Positions 1 to 7,000 of a DNA stretch of 9,124 nucleotides are shown here, piece after piece. The translations under genes and the position numbers were made by a program. Position 1 is the stretch's first letter, and the number at the start of each line of letters is the position of its first letter. The notes under the pieces are model-generated. The model saw only the letters and a program-made list of their open reading frames with translations. It did not search any database and was not told the origin of the DNA. The stretch is from Acidobacteriaceae bacterium. Its GTDB lineage: Bacteria; Acidobacteriota; Terriglobia; Terriglobales; Acidobacteriaceae. The stretch spans positions 1-9,124 of the forward strand of contig PMGP01000415.1 of assembly GCA_003156235.1 (NCBI GenBank), written 5' to 3'.

Positions 1-249
1 AATCGCGCCTGGTTCTGCACCGACAAGGGACTGACTTACTACGACGGCGTCAACTGGGCCGTCTATCGCCCCTCGCTCAAAGACGGCAAGCCGGAGATGA
101 CGGTGCGCGACGCGGCGGGCAAGGTAACGCCTGTAGCGGTCGCCACCGCGCCGGCCCACAACTATGTTCTCGGCATCGACTTTCAAGGCGACGACATCTG
201 GGTCGCCACCGCCAAGGGGTTGAGCCATGGAATTCGACAAAAACAGTAA
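1..249 (+). CDS. C-terminal fragment of a propeller-type (Reg_prop-like) protein
   Basis: This is an open frame from the first base to TAA at 247-249, giving 82 visible residues; the start lies outside the window. The end holds a motif of the form D-I-W-V-A-T-A-K-G-L-S (about residues 66-76), which resembles the 'G-x-LWVGT-x-x-GL' strand of two-component-regulator propeller blades seen many times in the kinase at 4076-7159. An earlier stretch (W-F-C-T-D-K-G-L-T-Y-Y-D-G) looks like a second blade. The protein is therefore probably a beta-propeller, likely extracytoplasmic, but with only the tail visible its full architecture and function cannot be stated. It ends 23 nt before the RidA-like gene on the same strand, so the two are probably co-transcribed. 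Alternatives are an NHL/YVTN-type propeller or an unrelated beta-rich protein. Confidence 0.7.
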   Translation, partial: NRAWFCTDKGLTYYDGVNWAVYRPSLKDGKPEMTVRDAAGKVTPVAVATAPAHNYVLGIDFQGDDIWVATAKGLSHGIRQKQ

Positions 250-255
250 GTAAAA

Positions 256-261
256 AAGGAG
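256..261 (+). promoter_or_regulatory. Ribosome binding site for the RidA-like gene
   Basis: The purine-rich AAGGAG lies 11 nt before the ATG at 273. It is preceded by an A-run just after the stop of the upstream gene, and it supports ATG 273 as the start. Confidence 0.7.
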
Positions 262-272
262 ATAACACAATC

Positions 273-773
273 ATGAATGCATTTGCGGATATTCTGGAAG
301 CCATCGCGCACGCGCCCATTCAAAAGCGGGCCATGACCAATCACGGAGTACTCAACGAAGCCTTCCACTACGCCAAGCCGAGTTCGTTCTCGCGCGGCAT
401 GAGGATCGACATTGGCGGAGTTTGCATCCTGCTGATCTCCGGCACCGCTTCCATTGACGAGAACGGCGTGAGCGTCCATATCGGCGACTTCCACGCCCAG
501 TTGCGGCGGACCTTCGACAACATCACCGGGTTGCTGAAGAGCGAAGGCTGCACCTGGCACGACATCGTGCGCACCAGTTGCTACCTGCGCGACATCGATC
601 GCGATTACGACGTATTCAATGCCGGACGCACGGCCTTCTTCAAGGAACAGGGACTCGACCCGCTGCCCGCATCCACCGGCATTCAGGCGCATCTGTGCCG
701 GCCGGAACTGCTGATCGAGATCGAGGCCATCGCAATGTTCCGCACGGATAAGGGCGCGAACAACAAGGAGTAG
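273..773 (+). CDS. YjgF/YER057c/UK114 (RidA-superfamily) protein lacking the canonical Arg
   Basis: The protein has 166 residues, longer than the roughly 130 of classical RidA because of about 30-40 extra N-terminal residues. The fold signature is clear: SGTASI (56-61) matches the SGQ-x-P strand, a helix around 75-92 resembles the Q-x-x-x-x-x-x-N-I region, D97-IVRTSCYLRDI is the VKT-x-V-F-V-x-D-L strand, and IEIEAIA (148-154) is the C-terminal strand. In RidA the imine/enamine substrate carboxylate is held by Arg105 in a 'PARS' motif. The equivalent residues here are P132-A-S-T, so Arg is replaced by Ser134. An Arg does occur nine residues later (R143, in L-C-R-P-E-L-L). Canonical 2-aminoacrylate deaminase activity is therefore doubtful, and the protein may belong to another Rid subfamily or be chorismatase-like in substrate site. 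It has no signal peptide and is presumably cytoplasmic. It lies between a propeller gene and a binding-protein gene in one unit. Fold assignment is strong; function is unknown. Confidence 0.9.
   Translation: MNAFADILEAIAHAPIQKRAMTNHGVLNEAFHYAKPSSFSRGMRIDIGGVCILLISGTASIDENGVSVHIGDFHAQLRRTFDNITGLLKSEGCTWHDIVRTSCYLRDIDRDYDVFNAGRTAFFKEQGLDPLPASTGIQAHLCRPELLIEIEAIAMFRTDKGANNKE
765..770 (+). promoter_or_regulatory. Ribosome binding site for the substrate-binding protein gene
   Basis: AAGGAG lies 8 nt before ATG 779 and inside the last codons of the RidA-like gene, indicating close translational organisation of the two genes. Confidence 0.75.
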
Positions 774-778
774 TTCTC

Positions 779-2800
779 ATGCGCAAAGGATGGTTGTTGG
801 CTGCGGCCCTCATGGGGGCCGCAGGCTCGGGGACAAATGGAATTGCGCAGTATGCGAGCCAGGACACAAACCAGGCTGCAAGCCCGGCGACGGTCACGGG
901 CAAGGGAACGTGCGAGTGCGGCGCGCATCCTCCGGGACCGCCGCGGGATCGCGCTGTTACGCCTTATGCGGGCGAGCCGGCGGACCTGAGCCCGTACTCC
1001 AAATTCGCGGCGCCTTACGACCTCAACTACGTTCATCCCAACATTTATTCCGGCGCGGCTCGGGAAATTCCTGAACCGAAAGATATCACCGAAGTGCGCA
1101 TCGGCTTCTTCGGCCCCGTCGAGCCCAATCCGGAGTCGATCTTCGGCTTGCGCATGTTGCACGGCGCGCAACTTGCCGTGGAGGATGCCAATGCCCATGG
1201 CGGATACGGCGGCAAGCCCTTCAAATTGATGCCGCACAACGACTACGACAACTGGCAGGCCAAGGCGGTTTATGGCGAAGACCGCCCCACCGATCCCGCC
1301 ATCTGGGGTTCTGCCTCCAATGAAGTGGTCAAGATGGTCTACGACGACCGCGACTGGGCGATCTTCGGATCCATCAGTTCCGAATCCACGCATATCGCTC
1401 TGCGCGTCGCCTTGCGCGCGGAGATTCCCATCGTCAACTCCGCCTCCACCGATCCCACCATTCCCGAGACCTACATTCCGTGGTACTTCACCGACCTGCA
1501 GGATGACCGTGTGCAGTGCCTCACGCTGGCTCGCCGCATCTTCACCGAACTAGGCCTGAAGCGGGTGGCGATTCTCAGGGTGAACAGCCGCTACGGACGC
1601 TTCGGCGTCGGCAAACTCCGCGATGCCTCGCGCAGGCTCGGACACCCGATTGTGATCGAACAGAAGTATCTTCCCGGCGATACCGATTTCAGCAAGCAAC
1701 TGAATGTCATCCGCTCATCGCGCGCTGACGCGATTGTGTTGTGGACCGACGAGACGCAAGCGGCTATGATCTTGAAGCAGATGCGTGCTGCCGGGATGAA
1801 ACAGCGAGTCTTTGGCGCGTATCGAACCCTGGGCGACACTTTGCTGAAAGAGGCCGGCGACGCCGCCGAGGGCTTCGAGGCTGTTTTTCCCTACGATCCC
1901 ACGCGCAATGATCCAAAGTGGCTCGACTTCAATCGCCGCTTCGAGGATCGCTTTCACGAGAAGCCGGAGCAGTTTGCCTCGCTGGCCTATGATGCGATGA
2001 ACGCGCTGCTGGATTCCATCTGCAAGGCGGGACTGAACCGCGCGCGGATTCACGATGCGCTGGCCGGCATTGAAGAATACGACGGCGTAACCGGGCACAT
2101 GGTCTTCGACCCAAATCAGAAGAATGTCGCCCCCATGTACCTGGGCACGGTGCATAACGGTGCGATCACTTATCGCGTTGCGACAATGGAGAAACCACCT
2201 GCGGTGGGGCAGACGCCGCTTGCGCGGCAGGAGCCTTCTGCATCCCTCTTGCAGCCTTATGCGCGCGTGGGCGAGGATGGCGCGGATTATGCTGGTCCGC
2301 ATCGCAGCAACGTTCCGCCGGGGCCGGTGCGCGTGGTGCTCTTCGGGCCAAAGGCGGTCGAGATTGCGCAGTTGCCGGAGGTGCGGGCGGAGTTGGCGTC
2401 CGCCGCGTTAAAGGGGCGCGAATGGAAGCTCGAGCCGGTGGCCAGCGATCAGAATTGGGGCGTGGCTTCAACTCAACTTGTTCATGCGCTGATGGAGGAC
2501 CATGCTCTCGCAATCGTGGCGCTGGATCGCAACGCCGCTCATCTGGCCGAGCAACTGGCGCTCAAGGCATTTGTGCCGGTGGTTGCCCTGAGCAGCGACA
2601 AGAAGCTGACCTCGACGAACGTTCCGTGGATCTTCCGCCTGCCGCCCGAAACCACTCCGGCAGCGGCGTTGCGCCTGCTCGAAGCGGCCGCCGTCCGCAG
2701 CGGACCTAATCCGGAACGGCTCAGAGACGTGCTGGCTTCGGGTAGCAGTATCTTCGGAGTTGCCTTTCTGCCGACCGGAGAGCCGCGCAGGCAAGATTGA
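779..2800 (+). CDS. Secreted type 1 (Leu/Ile/Val-type) substrate-binding protein with extra degenerate N-lobe
   Basis: This 673-residue protein starts at ATG 779, 5 nt after the RidA-like stop. Residues 1-23 form a signal peptide (R-K, then LLAAALMGAAG, likely cleaved near GIA-Q), so it is exported. A low-complexity, Pro-rich linker with a C45-x-C47-G-x-H pattern leads to a Peripla_BP_6-type domain at about 105-467. That domain begins with beta-strand VRIGFFGP and includes LHGAQLAVEDAN, the ligand-loop region GSISSES (197-203), IPIVNSASTDP (216-226) and the lobe-2 sequence RVAILRVNSRYGR. After a linker, residues 517-673 restart with VRVVLFGP and match the first N-lobe again (see the separate domain entry). 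Usual family members have about 350-450 residues. Such proteins bind small ligands, classically amino acids, for ABC importers or for sensing. No permease or ATPase gene is adjacent, so it may act as an orphan sensor or use a distant transporter. The ligand cannot be inferred. Confidence 0.88.
   Translation: MRKGWLLAAALMGAAGSGTNGIAQYASQDTNQAASPATVTGKGTCECGAHPPGPPRDRAVTPYAGEPADLSPYSKFAAPYDLNYVHPNIYSGAAREIPEPKDITEVRIGFFGPVEPNPESIFGLRMLHGAQLAVEDANAHGGYGGKPFKLMPHNDYDNWQAKAVYGEDRPTDPAIWGSASNEVVKMVYDDRDWAIFGSISSESTHIALRVALRAEIPIVNSASTDPTIPETYIPWYFTDLQDDRVQCLTLARRIFTELGLKRVAILRVNSRYGRFGVGKLRDASRRLGHPIVIEQKYLPGDTDFSKQLNVIRSSRADAIVLWTDETQAAMILKQMRAAGMKQRVFGAYRTLGDTLLKEAGDAAEGFEAVFPYDPTRNDPKWLDFNRRFEDRFHEKPEQFASLAYDAMNALLDSICKAGLNRARIHDALAGIEEYDGVTGHMVFDPNQKNVAPMYLGTVHNGAITYRVATMEKPPAVGQTPLARQEPSASLLQPYARVGEDGADYAGPHRSNVPPGPVRVVLFGPKAVEIAQLPEVRAELASAALKGREWKLEPVASDQNWGVASTQLVHALMEDHALAIVALDRNAAHLAEQLALKAFVPVVALSSDKKLTSTNVPWIFRLPPETTPAAALRLLEAAAVRSGPNPERLRDVLASGSSIFGVAFLPTGEPRRQD
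2327..2797 (+). other. Second, degenerate binding-protein N-lobe within the substrate-binding protein
   Basis: Residues 517-673 repeat the first half of the binding domain. VRVVLFGP (517-524) matches VRIGFFGP (106-113). ALAIVAL (576-582) matches WAIFGS (193-198). VPVVALSSD (599-607) matches IPIVNSASTD (216-225). VPWIF (615-619) matches IPWYF (233-237). The Asp-to-Trp spacing is ten residues in both copies (D225-W235, D607-W617). The ligand-contacting S-x-S-S-E-S loop of copy 1 is replaced by L-D-R-N-A, and the second lobe is missing because the gene stops soon afterwards. The homology is my own by-eye alignment. Confidence 0.65.
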
Positions 2801-2809
2801 TCTCTGCGG

Positions 2810-3328
2810 TTACTCCTCGCCTAACTCGTAGGAAATGCCAAAGCGCCCAATCTGAATCAACGCCTTGTCGGCGGGAGGCCAGATGTGCAGGCTCTCCACG
2901 CGGCTCGTCCCCGCAATGCGATGCGCAACTGCAGTGCCCACCTGCGCGCCCGTCGCAGCCTGGTGAAAATGAACGTTTAGCGCATCCCCTGCCTGTGCCC
3001 GCGTCCATCCAAAAACATATTCTCCGGGCTTGAGCGCGACTCCACCGATGCGCACCGGAGTCTGCACAATCAGATAGTGCGAATACTTTCCCTCCGCGGA
3101 ATATCCGGCCGTCAGCAGCACCACTCCGGCGATGAAGTGGCCGTGGCTGCTCACGATGCCGGAGGCTGTGCGCATCTCGGTTTCGATGTGTTCCTTTTCC
3201 ACCGGCGCTCGTGCCGGCAACAGCGAAGCAAGCTCAGCATCCGAGGCTTGCCGCCACGATGTTTTCTGCGCCTTTGAAAGCGGGCAAATCAACAGGAAAA
3301 CAACCGTGAAAAGAATGATTTTCTTCAT
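2810..3328 (-). CDS. Small secreted protein of unknown function, coupled to the response regulator
   Basis: The protein has 172 residues and I do not recognise a named family. It starts with a clear signal peptide (M-K-K, then IILFTVVFLLICPLSKA, cleaved near A-Q at residues 20-21), so it is predicted to be exported. The mature part has a charged segment (ARAPVEKEHIETE, about 39-51) followed by a beta-rich region with G-K-Y-S-H-Y-L, L-K-P-G-E-Y-V-F-G-W and V-H-F-H strands, suggesting a small beta-sandwich. The ATG at 3328 overlaps the TGA of the upstream regulator as ATGA, a typical arrangement for translational coupling; no strong independent ribosome binding site is seen. It is the last gene of the kinase-regulator operon and ends 9 nt from the convergent binding-protein gene. 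It may be an accessory or target of the two-component system, which is inference. Confidence 0.85.
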   Translation of the reverse strand: MKKIILFTVVFLLICPLSKAQKTSWRQASDAELASLLPARAPVEKEHIETEMRTASGIVSSHGHFIAGVVLLTAGYSAEGKYSHYLIVQTPVRIGGVALKPGEYVFGWTRAQAGDALNVHFHQAATGAQVGTAVAHRIAGTSRVESLHIWPPADKALIQIGRFGISYELGEE

Positions 3329-3975
3329 GGCTTCGGCTTTCTCAAGGATTCGAGCGGAACAATCCCGCGCTGGATAGCGGCCGTAGCAGCCTGCGTCCGG
3401 TCTGTCACGCCCAGCTTGCTGAGCAGGTTGTTGATGTGGGTCTTCACTGTGGCCTCTGAAATCTCCAACTCGGTCGCGATCTCCTTGTTGCTCTTGCCAT
3501 GCACAATCTGCTCAAGCACGTCGAACTCGCGAGGCGTCAGTTCCTCGGTGCTCATGCGCTCGGCCAGCTTCTGCGCAATCGCCGGCGGAATGTGCGATTT
3601 TCCCTCGTGAACCGTGCGGATCGTCGCGATCAACTCTTCTGAGGTCATGCCTTTGAGCAGGTAGGCGCGCGCGCCGGCCTGCAGGGCGCGATAGATGTCC
3701 TCGTCGCCGTCGTAGGTGGTGAGCACAATGAAGCGCGCCTGCGGAGTCTCCATGCGGACGCGCTCAATGACCTCCACGCCGCTCAGCCGCGGTAGCCGCA
3801 GATCGACCAGCGTGATATCCGGCTGGCACTTGCGAAATTGCGCGATAGCCTCCACGCCGTCCGCGGCTTCGCCCACTACATCCAGGCCATCCGCCACGTT
3901 CAACAGCGCAACCAGTCCCTGGCGCACCACGTGGTGGTCTTCGACAACCAGCACGCGAATCGATTCCTTCGTCAC
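3325..3975 (-). CDS. NarL/FixJ-family response regulator (REC-LuxR HTH)
   Basis: This is a 216-residue cytoplasmic DNA-binding regulator. The receiver domain (about 6-122) has the acidic pair E12-D13, phospho-acceptor D58 (in LVDLRLPRLSG), switch residues T86-T87 and K108 (in YLLKG). All catalytic positions are intact. The LuxR-type helix-turn-helix (about 146-205) has the signature LTPRE-x-x-VL, then SNKEIA, ISEATVKTHI and LLSKLGV-x-DRTQA. It is the probable partner of the HisKA_3 kinase encoded just upstream, from which it should accept phosphate at D58. The start is GTG 3975-3973 with AAGGAG five bases before it; no in-frame ATG gives a better start, because the in-frame ATG at 3999 is closed by a TAA at 3987-3985. 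Its stop overlaps the ATG of the secreted protein gene. Target promoters cannot be deduced. Confidence 0.95.
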   Translation of the reverse strand: MTKESIRVLVVEDHHVVRQGLVALLNVADGLDVVGEAADGVEAIAQFRKCQPDITLVDLRLPRLSGVEVIERVRMETPQARFIVLTTYDGDEDIYRALQAGARAYLLKGMTSEELIATIRTVHEGKSHIPPAIAQKLAERMSTEELTPREFDVLEQIVHGKSNKEIATELEISEATVKTHINNLLSKLGVTDRTQAATAAIQRGIVPLESLRKPKP

Positions 3976-3980
3976 GGTTA

Positions 3981-3986
3981 CTCCTT
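3981..3986 (-). promoter_or_regulatory. Ribosome binding site deciding the GTG start of the response regulator
   Basis: On the minus strand AAGGAG is followed by TAACC and then GTG at 3975. Its first two bases are part of the TAA stop of the adjacent mini-ORF and of the 18-bp duplication. Confidence 0.7.
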
Positions 3987-4020
3987 AAGTGTCTTCCATA
4001 AATTAAGTGTCTTCCATAAA
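3985..4020. repeat. Perfect 18-bp tandem duplication before the response regulator
   Basis: Two adjacent identical copies of TTAAGTGTCTTCCATAAA lie at 3985-4002 and 4003-4020 (plus-strand reading). On the minus strand each copy reads TTT-ATG-GAA-GAC-ACT-TAA, a complete five-codon mini-ORF (M-E-D-T-stop). The proximal copy runs straight into the regulator's ribosome binding site. The repeat is visible base for base; any regulatory role is inference. Confidence 0.95.
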
Positions 4021-4025
4021 TTCTG

Positions 4026-4068
4026 GGCGCCCCATCCTTCCGAGCATTTTGCGGAAGGGTGGGGCACC
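4026..4068. repeat. Long imperfect hairpin (REP-like) between kinase and regulator genes
   Basis: The arms GCCCCATCCTTCCG (4029-4042) and CGGAAGGGTGGGGC (4052-4065) pair over 14 positions with one U-G wobble in plus-strand RNA, around a 9-nt loop. Two more G-C pairs (4026-4027 with 4067-4068) follow a single C-A mismatch. No T-run follows on the minus strand, so it is not a canonical rho-independent terminator for the kinase transcript. It could be an interspersed REP-type element, an mRNA-stability stem at the 3' end of the kinase cistron, or a partial attenuator. Confidence 0.85.
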
Positions 4069-4075
4069 ACAAAAT

Positions 4076-7000
4076 CTAACTGCTTCTCGTCTCTCTCGGC
4101 GCCGCCGCCCTAAGCCGGACCGTGGTTCCAGCCCCTGGCTCGCTGCTCACCTCAAGCGTCCCTCCAATGGCCGCCGCCCGCTCTTTCATTCCCGTCAGTC
4201 CATAGTGGCCTGATGGAGACTCCAGCTCTTCGCCTGCGGCAAACCCACGCCCATCGTCCCGCACGTCCAGCGCAATCTCCTCCGGCCCATACTCCAACTG
4301 AACAAATAAATGCGGCGCCCCGGCGTGCTTCTTCACATTATGAATGGCTTCCTGGGCAATGCGCAGAAACTCCTGCTCCGTCTCCGGCGGCATGGACCGG
4401 TAAGCGCCGAAGAGACTGAATCTAGTCTCCACCCCGTAACCGCCTTCTGCCTCCACCAAACGGTTGAGACGGACCGGCAGCGTGGTCTCGCCTGAATCCT
4501 GCGAGCGCAACGCCCAGATCGATTGCCGCGCGTCGGCCAGGCCCTCGCGAACGTAGCCGCGGGTCAAATCCAGATGCTTCGCCGCCGCCTCCGGCTTGTT
4601 CATGCGTAGCAACTCGGAGAGAACCTCCAACTGAACCGAGATGCCCACGTAGCCCTGAGCCAGCGTGTCGTGAATCTCGCGCGCGATGCGGTTGCGCTCG
4701 CCCAGCACGGCGCGGAACTCGCCTTCTGCCCGGCGTAGCCGCAACCGCAAAAATAGCACCACCAGGCCCGCCACGGCCGCCATCAGCAGCGCATAAAACC
4801 AGGCTGTCTGGTAGAAGTGCGGCCGCAGTTCAAAGGTAAGAGCAGCGCCTTCGGTATTCCACAGCCCGTCGTTGTTGGCTGCCTGCACGCGAAAGGTGTA
4901 GCGGCCCGGCTTGATGTTCGTGTAGTATGCGGAGCGCCGCGTACCGGCCTCGGTCCAGCCGCGGTCGAAACCCTCCAGCATAAAGCGGTAGCGCACCTTC
5001 TGTGGCGCGGTAAAGCTCAGTCCCGCGTAATCAAATTGGAAGTGTACGTGTCCTGCCTCAACGCGCAACGAAGAGCCTGCCGCATGGAGTGGCTGGGGCA
5101 CATCGTCCACGGCAAATCGCTCCAGCTCGACCGGCGGCGGAACGGTGTTCACCGGGAAGTGCGCCGGGTCAATCTCCACCAGGCCTTTGGGCGTGGCAAA
5201 CCAAAGGCGCCCATCGCGGGAGCGCCAGGCAGATGGGTGGCTGTTGGTGGCCGTCTCCCGGCTTCGCAACCCATCGGCAGCGCCGAACTCGATCCATTGC
5301 GAGCAGCCTGCTTCCTTCCCCGTTGCATGGACGGCGAAATCGCAACGCGCAATTCCGTTGCCGGTAGCAAACCACAGATGGCCACCACTGTCGGTCAGAC
5401 CGCCGTCGTCGAGAATCGCATGGATAGTGGTCTGATTCAGGCCATCGTTCCTCTCTGCGGAAAAATGCTGCCCATCCCACAGGTTCCATCCGTGCTCCTG
5501 CGTGCCGATCAGCAGCGTCCCGTTCCCGTGTGGCAGCAGCGCCGTGACTACGTTGCTCGATAGACCGTTCGCAGTGGTGTAATTGACAATCTTTCCACCA
5601 CGCAGCCGAGAGAGCCCCGCTAGCGTGGCTACCCACAGGTCGCCGTTGGAGTCCCGCGCCATGGTGCCCACCAGATCGCTGCCCAGGCCGTTGGCCTGCG
5701 TGAAGGTCTCCATCTGCGCGCTGGAAGGCGTTGCGGCCTTCAATCCCATCCAATGCGTCAGCCCGCGCCGCGTGCCAATCCAAAGCGCCCCATCGGCATC
5801 GGCCAGCAGCGAACGGATAAAATCGTCCGGCAGCCCGTCCGCCGATGTAAAAGCATCGATCTTGCCGCCGCGAATCCGGTTCAGTCCGTCCGGCGTGCCC
5901 ACCCATAAATCGCCGTTGGGCGCGGCGGCCAATGACAGAATCACATCGCTCAGCAGGCCGTCGCGCACCGTGTAGGAGCGAACTGTACTGCTCCCATCTC
6001 CACTCCTGCGAAGGGCATTCAGCCCGCCTCCGCTGGTTCCCACCCACAGCGTGCCCGCGTTGTCCTCGACGACGGTGGTCGTGGCGTCAGAACTCAGACC
6101 CTCCCGCGCGCCGATGGTGCGAAATCGCTGATCGCGCAGAATGTGCAGGCCGCCGGTCTCGGTCCCTACCCACAGATTGCCCTCGTGGTCCTCCATCAGC
6201 GCCAGGATCGAGGCTGAGGCCAGCGGATCGGTTACCGGCAGCCGTTGCAGCTTGCCTTCGTCCCACCGTGCCAGCCCGCCATTGGTACCGATCCACAGGC
6301 TGCCCTCACGGTCGGCTAAGACGACTTGGATTCGACTCCCGGGAAGCTCTTTGCCAACGTTGAGTTTCGTATTTGTGCGCGTTGCCTGCGTCGTGATCCA
6401 CAGACTGCTCCTGCCTCCATAGGCGATGTCGCCGCCGGGCAAATCCGCGAAGAACTCGAAGGCGTCAATGGGGAGCCCTGCAACCGGGGAAGGTTGTTTC
6501 CAGTCGTTCCCGGCATTCAGCCCTTGATCCAGCCATGAACGATTATGTCCGTCTTTCGAAATGGCCGTGACTGGCGCTCCAGGCCGCCAGAAGCTTTTCA
6601 CTTGAAAGTGATCCTGGGTTTGCCGCGCCAGTCCTCCCTCTGTATAAGCCCATACTGCGCCGTCGCTCCCCTCAGTCAGCCCACGAATCCCATTTCCCGG
6701 CAACCCTTCCTTTGCAGTGAAGGCCGTTACCACCCCATCCTTCCAGCGCGCCAGCCCCTCGCTGGTTCCGATCCACAGCGCCCCGTCCTTCGTCTCCAGC
6801 AGGCAGCGCACATCGTTTCCCGGCAGCGCTGGCGACGAATTCTTGTCGAAAACCGCAAAACTGTTGCCGTCAAAGCGAACCAGTCCCGCCTCGGTTCCCA
6901 GCCATATAAATCCATTCTTCGTCTGCGCCAGCGCCTGCACGGTATTCTGCGGCAGGCCGTTCTCCATCCCCCACGCCTGGCGGCTGTAGTTGGCCAGTGG

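Noticed and set aside
908..930. Haem c attachment site in the binding-protein linker
   Set aside because: The pattern is C-x-C-G-x-H, not C-x-x-C-H, so no covalent haem is expected.
1715..2302. 195-residue minus-strand open frame inside the binding-protein gene
   Set aside because: It is an antisense shadow with Arg-rich low-complexity translation and no domain; the plus-strand frame matches a known binding-protein family.
3985..4068. CRISPR array or attachment site
   Set aside because: There are only two directly abutting 18-bp copies with no spacers and no cas genes, and no tRNA or integrase is nearby.
4817..5563. 248-residue plus-strand open frame opposite the kinase
   Set aside because: It is the antisense shadow of the repetitive, GC-rich propeller coding region. 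It has no ribosome binding site or recognisable domain, while the opposite strand has an excellent multi-domain kinase.
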